Assembly: GCF_000166275.1 (NCBI RefSeq)
Contig: NZ_CM001023.1
Span: forward strand, 3,599,001 to 3,663,000
Direction of reading: 5' to 3'
Source of the DNA: Algoriphagus machipongonensis
GTDB lineage: Bacteria; Bacteroidota; Bacteroidia; Cytophagales; Cyclobacteriaceae
Length of the DNA stretch: 64,000 nt
Made by a program: the position numbers and the translations under genes
The notes under the pieces: generated by a model
Database searches by the model: none
The model's input: only the letters and a program-made list of their open reading frames with translations
Told to the model about the DNA's origin: nothing
In this document: piece by piece, positions 17,459 to 25,684 of the stretch
Position numbering within the stretch: position 1 is the first letter of the stretch
How the letters are laid out: each line of letters opens with the position of its first letter

Positions 17459-18810
17459 ACGCTAGCTCCAAACAATTTTTGAATAAATGATTTCTTTGCT
17501 ATTTGAACAGTCCGTCCACTGGCCTTTTGATAGGCCTTTTGAATTTCAATATGGTATGGAGCAAAAAACTCAGGATCAAACATCCCTTTTTGCAATTTTG
17601 ATATCACTTGATCGGCTTGCCATTTTCCCTTAATTGCTTTATCGAAAAATGCATGATCCAATCTGAAACCAAAATTATTGACGCCTAGAATCCTTCCATC
17701 TTTGGCTGAAAGCATCCGAAAAGCAACTTTTCCGTTAGGAGCTTCCCAATAAAAGGAGTTGACCTCATCCTCTTTCCATTGCGGAGGGACAGTTCCATAG
17801 GTTTGATATTCTATATCCAAAAACTTGGCTGAGTTAAACCAAACTCCAGGTTGATAGGCTGTTGGTTTTCCATTTATGGTATAGGCTAAAGTTTCTCCAT
17901 GCATTCTGCCTGTATACCAAACCTGTTCTACAGTTTTCCTGTCTTCTCCTGGAGCTTCATGAAATTCTGCGCAATCACCTATTGCATAGACATTTGGAAT
18001 ATTAGTACGAAAATAAGAGTCTACTTTCACACCTCTGTTGACTTCTAAGTCCGTTTCTCGAAGAAAATCAACATTAGGTTTTACCCCAGCAGTTAATCCA
18101 ACAAACTGACATTGAATTTCCTCACCGGCAGAAGTAATCACGGATTTCACCTGCCCATTCTGATTGGACTGAATTTCCTTCAATTCTGTATCCAACTTCA
18201 AGTCAATATGGTGTTCGAGAATATGTCTGCCCACTAACTCAGCTTCTTCTTTGGGCAAAATATTATCCCAAAACCGTTTTTCTCTAACCAAAAAAGTGAC
18301 TGGGATTTTTTTATATGAAAGCATTTCTGCCATCTCAATTCCTATCAAACCTCCTCCTACAATGATTGCCCTATTGACACCTTTTTCCGTAATTTTCTCC
18401 ATGGATTCCAAGTCTTGCTTGGAGTAAAGCCCCTGAACACCTTGCAAATCCTCTCCTGGCCAACCAAATTTATTAGGTTTGGAACCAGTGGCAATGACTA
18501 AGTCATCATAGGCTAGGCTTTCTCCAGATTGGAAATTCAGAGTGCTGTTTTCAAAATCCACTTCATTTACCCAATCTTCTTTTAAATCGATTCTGTTTTT
18601 CTCCCAAAACCAAGGTTCATAAGGTTGAGTGTGCTCAAACTTCATATGTCCCATAAAAACATACATGAGGGCAGTTCTGGAAAAAAAATATTTAGATTCT
18701 CCAGATATGAGGGTGATGCGCACATTGTCATCCAACTTCCTAAGTTGACGAGCACAGGTCACTCCGGAAATCCCATTGCCAATTATGGCAACGTGGCGAT
18801 TGCTTTTCAT
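17455..18810 (-). CDS. FAD/NAD(P)-dependent pyridine nucleotide oxidoreductase
   Basis: The product is 451 aa. An FAD-binding GNGISG starts at residue 11, ATGSKPN follows, an NAD(P)-binding GGGLIGIEMAE sits near 150, and YAIGDCAEF closes the FAD site. This is the two-dinucleotide-fold family that includes rubredoxin reductases and the NADH-binding parts of nitrite reductases; no CxxxxC redox pair is seen, so it is not a thioredoxin-reductase type. It probably feeds NAD(P)H electrons to the polyferredoxin, to which it is translationally coupled. It is the first gene of the cluster, 48 bp after DUF547. Confidence 0.88.
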   Translation of the reverse strand: MKSNRHVAIIGNGISGVTCARQLRKLDDNVRITLISGESKYFFSRTALMYVFMGHMKFEHTQPYEPWFWEKNRIDLKEDWVNEVDFENSTLNFQSGESLAYDDLVIATGSKPNKFGWPGEDLQGVQGLYSKQDLESMEKITEKGVNRAIIVGGGLIGIEMAEMLSYKKIPVTFLVREKRFWDNILPKEEAELVGRHILEHHIDLKLDTELKEIQSNQNGQVKSVITSAGEEIQCQFVGLTAGVKPNVDFLRETDLEVNRGVKVDSYFRTNIPNVYAIGDCAEFHEAPGEDRKTVEQVWYTGRMHGETLAYTINGKPTAYQPGVWFNSAKFLDIEYQTYGTVPPQWKEDEVNSFYWEAPNGKVAFRMLSAKDGRILGVNNFGFRLDHAFFDKAIKGKWQADQVISKLQKGMFDPEFFAPYHIEIQKAYQKASGRTVQIAKKSFIQKLFGASV

Positions 18811-18814
18811 GGAA

Positions 18815-18905
18815 TAAACGTAAGTCTAGTTTTGATGGATCAGAAATAAAAGATACAATTATTGTTCGTTAAGAGACCAATCGTAATCCAAATAACTGAT
18901 TTTAG
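18815..18905. repeat. Direct repeat, copy 1 (3' end and downstream flank of DUF547)
   Basis: This stretch aligns without gaps to 19739-19829 at a constant offset of 924 bp. The first 40 positions match at 31 by eye, including GATCAG and AATAAAAGAT, and a second block matches at CCA, GTAAT, CAAAT and GATTT. It covers the last codons of DUF547 and the gap before the FAD gene. Confidence 0.8.
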
Positions 18906-19659
18906 CTTTTGAGTCAATCTTGACTTTACTATACTTATTTAAGAAGTCGATCAATTTTCCATTTTTCGTGAAATCACCCTTAAACCAGGAAAAAATAGAA
19001 GAAATCTCAACTGAATTTTTACTGATCTTATTTCTCACTCCATCATTAATAAATGCAACTGCCTGCTTTTCTAGCTGTTCATTTAATGTTGATGGCATAA
19101 ATGCTTCATTAAGTAGCGGTGGGCATGAAAAAGAAGCACAATTGACTGCGAAATGAATTCTTGGCTCAGAAAACTCTTTTCTAAGAATGCCATGTTCGAT
19201 TTCATCTAAGCTAAATTCCTCTCCACCTATTTTAAAAAACTTATAATGCCAAACATCACTGATCAAAGGAATTTTTAATGCTGGGCCCAGGTCTTTAATA
19301 CTTTCAGTTGGGTAATTATCTACAATTAACTTCACCGTAAAAGCATTGTAAGCGTTTATCCAATAGGCCATTTGCTCATCTTTTGACCAGGAGTTTCTAT
19401 CAGGTGGATTCTTGCTTAAAGTATTCAGATATGCATCGAGTTTGGCTTTATCCTTTAAAAAGCCCTTGTAATCAACCATCCCTTTGGAGTCTACATATTG
19501 ACTAACTAAGTCATCCCAAGCTTGATGGCTTGGTGGAGCAATTTCACTCCTTGCATTTCCAGAAACATTTTCTTTCCCATTTGATTCCGAATTTGAATTT
19601 TGGCAAGAAAGAAAGAAAAGCGCCAGGATGCTGAATAAATATGTTTTGTAATTAGTCAT
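18859..19659 (-). CDS. DUF547 lipoprotein
   Basis: A TTG start at 19683 is possible, but the ATG at 19659 begins a lipoprotein signal with lipobox LSC (Cys19), giving 266 aa. The DUF547 signature is clear: VDYKGFLKD, then AYWINAYNAFTVKLI, HFAVNCASFSCPPL, and the usual C-terminus YLDYDWSLN. DUF547 proteins resemble papain/transglutaminase-fold enzymes by their Cys and His motifs, but no activity is established. It is upstream of the FAD-polyferredoxin genes with a 48-bp gap and may be in the same transcript. A decayed second copy of its 3' end lies 924 bp upstream. Confidence 0.87.
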   Translation of the reverse strand: MTNYKTYLFSILALFFLSCQNSNSESNGKENVSGNARSEIAPPSHQAWDDLVSQYVDSKGMVDYKGFLKDKAKLDAYLNTLSKNPPDRNSWSKDEQMAYWINAYNAFTVKLIVDNYPTESIKDLGPALKIPLISDVWHYKFFKIGGEEFSLDEIEHGILRKEFSEPRIHFAVNCASFSCPPLLNEAFMPSTLNEQLEKQAVAFINDGVRNKISKNSVEISSIFSWFKGDFTKNGKLIDFLNKYSKVKIDSKAKISYLDYDWSLNEQ

Positions 19660-19785
19660 AAGTCTTTGTGCTATTTTCCTCAAAAGGTGAGTATTGAAAC
19701 TATGAATCTGTTATTGATAGGTTCAGTAACCTAAACCTTAAACATCTGTCTGGTTTTACGTGATCAGGAATAAAAGATTTAAAAT

Positions 19786-19911
19786 TCATGCTTTTAAAAC
19801 CCATTTGTAATTCAAATGACAGATTTCATCATCTCCTAATGCCCGCTTAATATAATTTGCTATTTGAATAGGGCTTTCAGAAATGATATTATTCAAATGA
19901 CTGAATTTAAG
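19786..19911 (-). pseudogene. Remnant of a second DUF547 gene (C-terminal tail only)
   Basis: On the minus strand, 41 codons ending at the TGA at 19786-19788 read ...DDEICHLNYKWVLKA. This matches the DUF547 gene's tail, KISYLDYDWSLNEQ, in the same frame. The sequence after the stop also matches the flank of the intact gene (AATAAAAGAT and GATCAG as read on the plus strand). The offset between copies is 924 bp (308 codons) with no gaps over about 90 bp. No start codon, signal peptide or catalytic part remains; upstream it runs into a TAA and the rhodanese gene. I read it as the scar of a tandem gene duplication whose upstream copy was mostly deleted. Confidence 0.8.
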
Positions 19912-19949
19912 TTAATAGCTTTACCAAAAGGACTAGGACATTAGGATGA

Positions 19950-20465
19950 TCAATATACTTTTTCGCCTTTGGTAAGCCATATCCCCCAAGCTTTGGAATA
20001 AGTATGTACTTTTTTTGTTGTGAGCCCCTCATGATACAATGGCTTTTCATCATTAGACCATTGGATGATGCCTCCATATAAATTAAACACCTTCTTAAAT
20101 CCGTTTTCCTGAAGTTTTTTACCAATTTCTTGAGATCGAGCTCCCACTGTACAATAAACCAAAACCGGTTTTTCTTTATCCAGAGAGTCGATTTTGTCAA
20201 AATCAAAAGTATCGAAGCCCACCCATTGAGCGCCTTCAATATGTGAAACTTCATATTCTTCTTTTTCACGGGTATCCAAAATCTGGAAATTTGACAAATC
20301 AGATATTTCGTTAGGCGCTAAAACAGGAAATTCATTGTCATACAGCCCAGAAAGTAGTGTTTTGTAGGCAAAGGATTGACCGAAAGAGAAATTGGTCATG
20401 AAAAACATGAAAACAGCAAGTATCAGTAGGCGTTTTGATTGAAAGGGATTTATTGAAGTTTTCAT
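19950..20465 (-). CDS. Exported rhodanese-like sulfurtransferase
   Basis: The product is 171 aa with a Sec signal peptide (about 1-30, ending SFGQ). A single rhodanese domain follows: ILDTREKEEYEVSHIEGA, then the active-site loop CTVGARS with Cys105, then NLYGGIIQW. Rhodaneses carry a persulfide on this Cys. It lies 36 bp downstream of the Crp/Fnr-type gene on the same strand and may be cotranscribed. A periplasmic role in sulfur or redox homeostasis is inferred from the signal peptide. Confidence 0.88.
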   Translation of the reverse strand: MKTSINPFQSKRLLILAVFMFFMTNFSFGQSFAYKTLLSGLYDNEFPVLAPNEISDLSNFQILDTREKEEYEVSHIEGAQWVGFDTFDFDKIDSLDKEKPVLVYCTVGARSQEIGKKLQENGFKKVFNLYGGIIQWSNDEKPLYHEGLTTKKVHTYSKAWGIWLTKGEKVY

Positions 20466-20501
20466 ACCCAGTAAACTTACGAAACAATGCTGTGGTTCAG
20501 A

Positions 20502-21215
20502 TCACGCGTAAAAATCTGATAAACGGGCCAGACCTCTTTTATCTTTCACGATGATTCTTTTGCCTTCCAACTCAATTAAATTGTCTTTTTTAAATTCGGA
20601 AAGTAGTCGAATCACCGATTCTGTCGCAGTTCCTACCATGCCAGCGATTTCTTCCCGACTTAATACCAAGTCAATTTTCTGGGTTTCTCCCCCATCTACT
20701 CCGTAAGAGCTTGCCAACTGCAAAATCACAAAAGCCAATCTTTCACGAATACTTTTTTGTGTCGCATCGGTTAACTTTTCCTCCATGATTCCAAGTTCAT
20801 GGCTTAGGGCTTTTGTAATTCTCTTAAAAAATGGCGTGTTATTGAATAAGGTAGCTAAGAAAGTTTCTTTCGGAATAAAACAGATTTTGGCATCCTCCAC
20901 AATCATGGCAGAGTTTGAATAATTCTCTTCTCCAAGCAAAGCCGAGTAACCTAAAAAATCCCCTTCTTTCGCTAAATGCAAAATTTGTTCTTTACCGTTG
21001 GAAGCTGTTTTGTAAACTTTTACTACGCCTGAGTTAATACAAAAGATCCCTAGAGGTTTGGTTCCTTCGTAATACAGTATCTGCCCCTTTCTATGCGAAA
21101 TCAGGTTTTTATTCTCAGAAATATTACAAACATGCTGCTCTGGTAAATCCGATAACATGGAATGCTTTCTGCTCGCACAAAGTTCACAGGGTGTATTTGC
21201 TGAATGGGACTTCAT
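20502..21215 (-). CDS. Crp/Fnr family transcriptional regulator with N-terminal cysteines
   Basis: The product is 237 aa: a cyclic-nucleotide-binding-type beta-roll (about 35-130), a dimer helix, and a C-terminal winged helix whose recognition region reads SREEIAGMVGTATESVIRLLSEF, typical of the Fnr group. Before the beta-roll, cysteines at 10, 13 and 30, with more further in, recall Fe-S-containing Fnr regulators; whether they hold a cluster cannot be told. It could sense oxygen or redox state and control the neighbouring rhodanese and redox operon. Spacing to HsdR-N upstream is 62 bp. Confidence 0.88.
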   Translation of the reverse strand: MKSHSANTPCELCASRKHSMLSDLPEQHVCNISENKNLISHRKGQILYYEGTKPLGIFCINSGVVKVYKTASNGKEQILHLAKEGDFLGYSALLGEENYSNSAMIVEDAKICFIPKETFLATLFNNTPFFKRITKALSHELGIMEEKLTDATQKSIRERLAFVILQLASSYGVDGGETQKIDLVLSREEIAGMVGTATESVIRLLSEFKKDNLIELEGKRIIVKDKRGLARLSDFYA

Positions 21216-21277
21216 AGGAACCTAGTAATTTTGACCAAAAGGTAAAAAAAGACTGAGTATAATCATAAAAGAATGCA

Positions 21278-21751
21278 TTATTTAGGAGGTTCAGGGAATG
21301 TCTTTATTTGTTGAAACTTACCAGATCCCTCATCCCATGACAAACACAAATGATTCAAACCATTGGTGATAATCAAATATTTAGCATTTATTTTTTGATT
21401 ATACAGGCAGGCCTGTTGCATCGTTTTTTGATTCAATTTTATTTTTGGGGCCTTGCACTCAATCAGAAGGTAAGGTTTACCCTCTTTGTCCCAAACCACT
21501 AAGTCTGTCCTCTTTTGAAGTTTATTGTAAACCAAACCTCTTTCGAGTACAATCAATCCCTTCGGATAATCTAAATGATGTATTAAAAAATTAATCCAAT
21601 GCTGTCTAACCCATTCCTCTGGGGTTAAAATCAAATACTTCTTTCTGAGACTATCAAAAATACCTAATTTCCCATCCACTTCCTGAAGCTTTGGCTCAAA
21701 AGGAGGTAAATTAAGGTTGGGCAGTTGTACACGATTTAGATCCTGATCCAT
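21278..21751 (-). CDS. HsdR N-terminal-domain-like PD-(D/E)XK protein (orphan)
   Basis: The product is 157 aa. It has the restriction-endonuclease core of HsdR N-terminal domains: Asp83 in RTDLVVW and Glu98-x-Lys100 in LLIECKAPK, followed by a Gln (QQACLYNQ) typical of the family. There are no helicase, methylase or specificity genes nearby, so this is not a type I restriction system; stand-alone proteins of this length are common in Bacteroidota. It may be a nuclease-fold housekeeping protein. It is divergent from the amidohydrolase with only 33 bp between starts. Confidence 0.85.
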   Translation of the reverse strand: MDQDLNRVQLPNLNLPPFEPKLQEVDGKLGIFDSLRKKYLILTPEEWVRQHWINFLIHHLDYPKGLIVLERGLVYNKLQKRTDLVVWDKEGKPYLLIECKAPKIKLNQKTMQQACLYNQKINAKYLIITNGLNHLCLSWDEGSGKFQQIKTFPEPPK

Positions 21752-21784
21752 CCTTCAAATATGTGAATTTAAACCCATCTGAAA

Positions 21785-23443
21785 TTGAAGAGTCACGTAA
21801 AGTTAATCCCGTTTTTATTGATAGGAAGTTTCGCTTTCTTTTTCTCCTGTCAAAATCCCAAAACAACAGTAGACAGCATTTATTATGGCGGCACCATTTA
21901 TACTGTCAACCCAGAATTTGAGATTGCTGAAGCGATTGCAATCAAGGATGGGAAATTTGTTTCTGTGGGGTCTCAGGATGACATATTAAATTCCTATGAG
22001 TCCAGCCATACCATTGACTTGGATGGAAAAACAGTTTACCCGGGCTTTATAGATGCTCACACCCACTTTTTCAGGTATGGAGAAGGCCTAAGAGTTGTGG
22101 ATTTAGTGGGTGCAAAATCATTTGATGAGGTACTATTGAGAGTGGAAAACTATGCAAAGTCACACCCTGATGAAGAATGGATTTTGGGTTCGGGCTGGGA
22201 CCAAAATTTATGGGAAGGTCAAGAATTCCCAAGTCGAGAGGAATTGGATGAATTGATTTCAGAAAGACCTGTTTTGTTAACCAGAATTGATGGACATGCG
22301 GCTTTAGCAAACCAAAAAGCACTTAGCATTGGCGGAGTCAATGCTAGCACCAAAATGCTTGGAGGAAGTGTAATTGTAAAAAATGGAAAAACCACCGGTG
22401 TATTGATTGATAATGCCATTGACTTAGTCAGTGAAAAAATTCCTCAAACTTCGGAAGAGCAAGCAAGACAAGCTTTATTAGCAGCACAAGAAAATTGTTT
22501 TGCCGTAGGCCTCACTTCAGTGGTAGATGCTGGATTGGACAAAAAGACCATTCAGCTCTATGAAAAAATGCACCAAGACTCCTCATTGAAAATGAGGATA
22601 TATGCCATGGTGGCTCCAAGCCCGGAAAATATGGAGTATTTTTTTGACAAAGGTCCCTATCAAAACGATCACTTGACAGTCAGAAGCTTTAAAGTTTATG
22701 GAGATGGAGCTTTGGGTTCCCGAGGCGCAGCTTTATTAAAGCCTTACTCTGATAAACCTGATGAAACAGGGTTTCTACTAAGTAAGATCGAAGATTTCGA
22801 AAATCTTGCCAATCAATTTCATGAACATGGTTTCCAGATGAACACCCATTGTATTGGAGATTCTGCAAACAGGGTCTTATTGGATATTTATGCAAAGGTC
22901 CTTAAAGGAAAAAATGATTTGCGTTGGAGGATTGAGCATGCGCAGGTGGTAAATCCTGAAGATGTTCCAAAATTTGCTGAGTTTAGTATCATCCCTTCCG
23001 TTCAGCCTACTCATGCAACCTCCGACATGTATTGGGCAGAACAGAGATTGGGACCAGAAAGAGTTAAGCATGCATATATCTACAAAGAGTTGCTTGATCA
23101 GAATGACATGATTGCTTTAGGCAGTGATTTCCCGGTAGAATTCATCAATCCTATTTATGGCTTTCATGCTGCTGTCGCTAGAAAAGATCAAAACAATTGG
23201 CCTGATGAAGGTTTTCAAACAGAAAACAAACTTACCCGAGAGGAAGCTTTAAAGGGAATGACTATTTGGGCTGCCTATGCCAATTTTGAAGAAGATCTAA
23301 AAGGGAGTATAGAACCCGGAAAATTGGCTGATTTGGTCATCATGGAAAATGATTTGATGCTTGAAAAATCTGAAAATCTAAGAGACTTACCCATCTGGAG
23401 TACTATTGTGGGTGGAGAAACAGTCTATCAAAAGGCTAAGTAA
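21785..23443 (+). CDS. Amidohydrolase family lipoprotein (YtcJ-like)
   Basis: The product is 552 aa. No in-frame ATG exists near the signal peptide; the TTG at 21785 gives a proper lipoprotein signal with lipobox Cys22. The metal-binding HxH is at 92-94 (DAHTHFF), preceded by the amidohydrolase beta-sandwich (VYPGF). Later ligand regions are NTHCIGD, RIEHAQ and LGSDFPVE. YtcJ-type amidohydrolases are broad metal-dependent hydrolases with mostly unknown substrates. The 3' end overlaps the convergent HHH gene by 16 bp. Confidence 0.88.
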   Translation: MKSHVKLIPFLLIGSFAFFFSCQNPKTTVDSIYYGGTIYTVNPEFEIAEAIAIKDGKFVSVGSQDDILNSYESSHTIDLDGKTVYPGFIDAHTHFFRYGEGLRVVDLVGAKSFDEVLLRVENYAKSHPDEEWILGSGWDQNLWEGQEFPSREELDELISERPVLLTRIDGHAALANQKALSIGGVNASTKMLGGSVIVKNGKTTGVLIDNAIDLVSEKIPQTSEEQARQALLAAQENCFAVGLTSVVDAGLDKKTIQLYEKMHQDSSLKMRIYAMVAPSPENMEYFFDKGPYQNDHLTVRSFKVYGDGALGSRGAALLKPYSDKPDETGFLLSKIEDFENLANQFHEHGFQMNTHCIGDSANRVLLDIYAKVLKGKNDLRWRIEHAQVVNPEDVPKFAEFSIIPSVQPTHATSDMYWAEQRLGPERVKHAYIYKELLDQNDMIALGSDFPVEFINPIYGFHAAVARKDQNNWPDEGFQTENKLTREEALKGMTIWAAYANFEEDLKGSIEPGKLADLVIMENDLMLEKSENLRDLPIWSTIVGGETVYQKAK

Positions 23444-24108
23444 GGATTGATTTTCTCAACCCAGCTGGGTTTAAAAATCTTGATATTGAGTAAATCATCG
23501 GCAGTTTCGTAATCCCCATGTTGATTTCTGTAGGCAACAAGCACTTTTGCCTCTGAATAGGATATGTAAGGATGTTTTGCTAATTCGGTAATTTCTGAGC
23601 TGTTGAGATTTATTCTTTTTGAGATGAGTGGTTCAAACTCAAAGTAATTCCAAATCTCTTGGACGGTCTCTTCTTTTAATCCATAAACTTCCAAAAGTTG
23701 GTTTGGGCTGTGAAAACCTCCAAGTTGATGTTGGTACTTTATAATCCGACTAGCGAGACTTGGCCCAATTCCAGGTACAATTTGTAGAGTCACTGAATCA
23801 GCTTCCAAAATGGAAATACGTCTTAAGTTTTCCTGTTGCGCGGTCTTATCAGGAGTTCTTATCGTATCTTGGGTATTAAACAAAGGATCGGGCGAGCTGA
23901 TTAAATTAACTCCAGCTGATTCTAGAGAGTCTATTTTCTCTATATAATTTAAATGGAACTCTTTTGCCTTTTCTTTTCTTACATGCTCTAGAAATGTAGG
24001 AACAACGATTAAAAGACTCAGAAAAGGTATCAAAAACAGAAAACCTCTGGATTCTTTGTTGGAAAAACCCAAGTAAGATTTAAGCCAGTAAAAAATCTTG
24101 CCTTTCAT
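23428..24108 (-). CDS. Helix-hairpin-helix (ComEA-like) protein, membrane-anchored
   Basis: I use the ATG at 24108 (226 aa) over an upstream TTG. A hydrophobic segment at about 19-38 anchors the protein. Two helix-hairpin-helix regions follow: one with IVPGIGPSLASRIIKYQ and GGF.S..QL.EV, and a C-terminal one with LNSSEITELAKHPYISYSEAKV. HHH motifs bind DNA without sequence preference, and ComEA-type proteins work in DNA uptake, but many Bacteroidota relatives have no proven role in competence. It is divergent from hemA across about 210 bp. Confidence 0.82.
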   Translation of the reverse strand: MKGKIFYWLKSYLGFSNKESRGFLFLIPFLSLLIVVPTFLEHVRKEKAKEFHLNYIEKIDSLESAGVNLISSPDPLFNTQDTIRTPDKTAQQENLRRISILEADSVTLQIVPGIGPSLASRIIKYQHQLGGFHSPNQLLEVYGLKEETVQEIWNYFEFEPLISKRINLNSSEITELAKHPYISYSEAKVLVAYRNQHGDYETADDLLNIKIFKPSWVEKINPYLAF

Positions 24109-24135
24109 TTTCAAAAAAATTAAAGTAAATCACAT

Positions 24136-24154
24136 TGATTGAAACTTTCAATCA
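24136..24154. promoter_or_regulatory. Operator-like perfect inverted repeat
   Basis: TGATTGAAA-C-TTTCAATCA is a 9-bp perfect inverted repeat, 27 bp upstream of the HHH gene start and about 160 bp upstream of hemA. No T-tract follows, so it is more like a protein-binding site than a terminator. The regulator is unknown. Confidence 0.4.
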
Positions 24155-24316
24155 GTCATAATTTAAGAATATTGGTTTCTGAAAGCAAAAATCAAGACAT
24201 TTGTAACTCAAATAGATGGATTTTATTTAGACAGATTCCAAATTAATAGATCCTCCAGTAAAAAAGGCTGTTCCCAAGAACTCGTCTATTAAATTTGTGA
24301 GGCAAGACTTGTACCC

Positions 24317-25585
24317 ATGCAAATCAAGTTCAGAGCTTTAAGTTTATCACATAAAACCGCACCTGTTCAGATCCGAGAAATTATAGCTCTCAGTGATCAG
24401 GAAATAGAGCGCATTCTATTGAAGCTAAAAGATTTCTTTAGCTTGACAGATGTGCTTGTCCTATCCACATGTAACAGAACTGAGGTTTATTACAGTCATG
24501 ATTTAGATTTAAGTACCGAAATCATCAAGTTGGTAGGTTTAGAAAAAGGCCTTCCAGATGTGGTGAATTATCTTGAGTACTTTAAAATCTACAACGAAGA
24601 TAGAGCTGCCATTTCCCATTTGTTTAGAGTATCTATGGGCTTAGAGGCACAAGTGGTTGGAGATATCCAGATTTCTAATCAAGTAAAAAGAGCCTATCAG
24701 GCATCTGCAGATTTAGAAATGGCGGGGCCATTTTTACATAGATTGATGCACACCGTATTCTTTACCAATAAGAGAATCGTGCAGGAGACAGCCTTTAGAG
24801 AAGGTGCGGCATCTCTCTCATATGCGGCAATAGAGCTAATTGAAAGTCTTACAACGAATATCTACCAACCGAGAATACTTTTAATCGGAGTTGGTGAAAT
24901 TGGTGAGGATGTTGCCAAAAACATGGTCTACCTCCCAAATGCGAAGGTGAAAGTCACAAATAGGACACGATCCAAAGCAGAAGAAATTGCGGGTCCATTA
25001 GGGTTTGAAGTAATTGATTTTGAAAATAGCTTTGACGCAATGAAAGAGGCAGATGTTATCATCTGCTCCATCATGAAAAATGAACCTTTCATCACCAAGG
25101 ATTTGGTCAAGCAATTTGATATAAAAAGCTACAAACTGTTAGTTGACTTATCTGTACCGAGAAGTATCGATACTTCGGTAGAGGATGTTCCTGGAGTGAT
25201 CTTATACAATGTAGACAACATTAGAAGTAAAACTTCTGAAGCATTAGAAAAAAGACTGGCAGCTATTCCATTGGTTGAGGATATCATTGCCGAAAGCATA
25301 GAGGAGTTTTATAACTGGAAGAAAGAAATGATGGTATCCCCTACCATCAATAAGTTAAAGCAAACTTTAGAACAAATCCGCTTAGAAGAATTAAGTAGAT
25401 ACCTCAAGAATGCTGATAAAAAGGAATATGCTGTTATCGATAAGATTACAAAAAGCATGATGCAAAAAATCCTTAAAGTTCCAGTAGTACAGCTGAGGGC
25501 TGCCTGCCAAAGAGATCAAGCGGAAGAAATGATCGAGTTTATTTCAGATCTATTTGACTTGGATCAGGTTAACACCAAGAAATAA
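24317..25585 (+). CDS. hemA: Glutamyl-tRNA reductase
   Basis: The product is 422 aa, a normal length for the family. HemA catalyses the NADPH-dependent first committed step of C5 haem synthesis, reducing glutamyl-tRNA to glutamate-1-semialdehyde. The catalytic Cys52 lies in LSTCNRTEVYY; the substrate-binding region has GLEAQVVGD; the NADPH site reads LIGVGEIGEDVAKN; the C-terminal dimerisation helix is present. Its product is the substrate of HemL, encoded in this window at 49.5-50.8 kb. The gene is monocistronic, with a hairpin terminator 25 bp after the stop. Confidence 0.97.
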   Translation: MQIKFRALSLSHKTAPVQIREIIALSDQEIERILLKLKDFFSLTDVLVLSTCNRTEVYYSHDLDLSTEIIKLVGLEKGLPDVVNYLEYFKIYNEDRAAISHLFRVSMGLEAQVVGDIQISNQVKRAYQASADLEMAGPFLHRLMHTVFFTNKRIVQETAFREGAASLSYAAIELIESLTTNIYQPRILLIGVGEIGEDVAKNMVYLPNAKVKVTNRTRSKAEEIAGPLGFEVIDFENSFDAMKEADVIICSIMKNEPFITKDLVKQFDIKSYKLLVDLSVPRSIDTSVEDVPGVILYNVDNIRSKTSEALEKRLAAIPLVEDIIAESIEEFYNWKKEMMVSPTINKLKQTLEQIRLEELSRYLKNADKKEYAVIDKITKSMMQKILKVPVVQLRAACQRDQAEEMIEFISDLFDLDQVNTKK

Positions 25586-25610
25586 ATAAGAGATTAAAGC
25601 AAAAAGAGTG

Positions 25611-25642
25611 ATGACCAAAGGATTGATATACCCTTTGGTCAT
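25611..25642 (+). terminator. Intrinsic terminator after hemA
   Basis: Perfect 11-bp stem ATGACCAAAGG / CCTTTGGTCAT, 10-nt loop, followed by TTTATATTTA. It lies between hemA and the WG-repeat gene on the same strand. Confidence 0.8.
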
Positions 25643-25684
25643 TTTATATTTAGGCCCTATTAAAAAAAGTACAGCAAAACCAGC

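Noticed and set aside
18837..18846. Fnr-type binding site TGATGGATCA upstream of the FAD oxidoreductase.
   Set aside because: The half-sites are 2 bp apart instead of 4, and the sequence is part of the DUF547 duplication, so it may be inherited by chance.
21278..21751. Type I restriction-modification system.
   Set aside because: Only a single HsdR-N-like domain is present; no HsdM, HsdS or helicase part.
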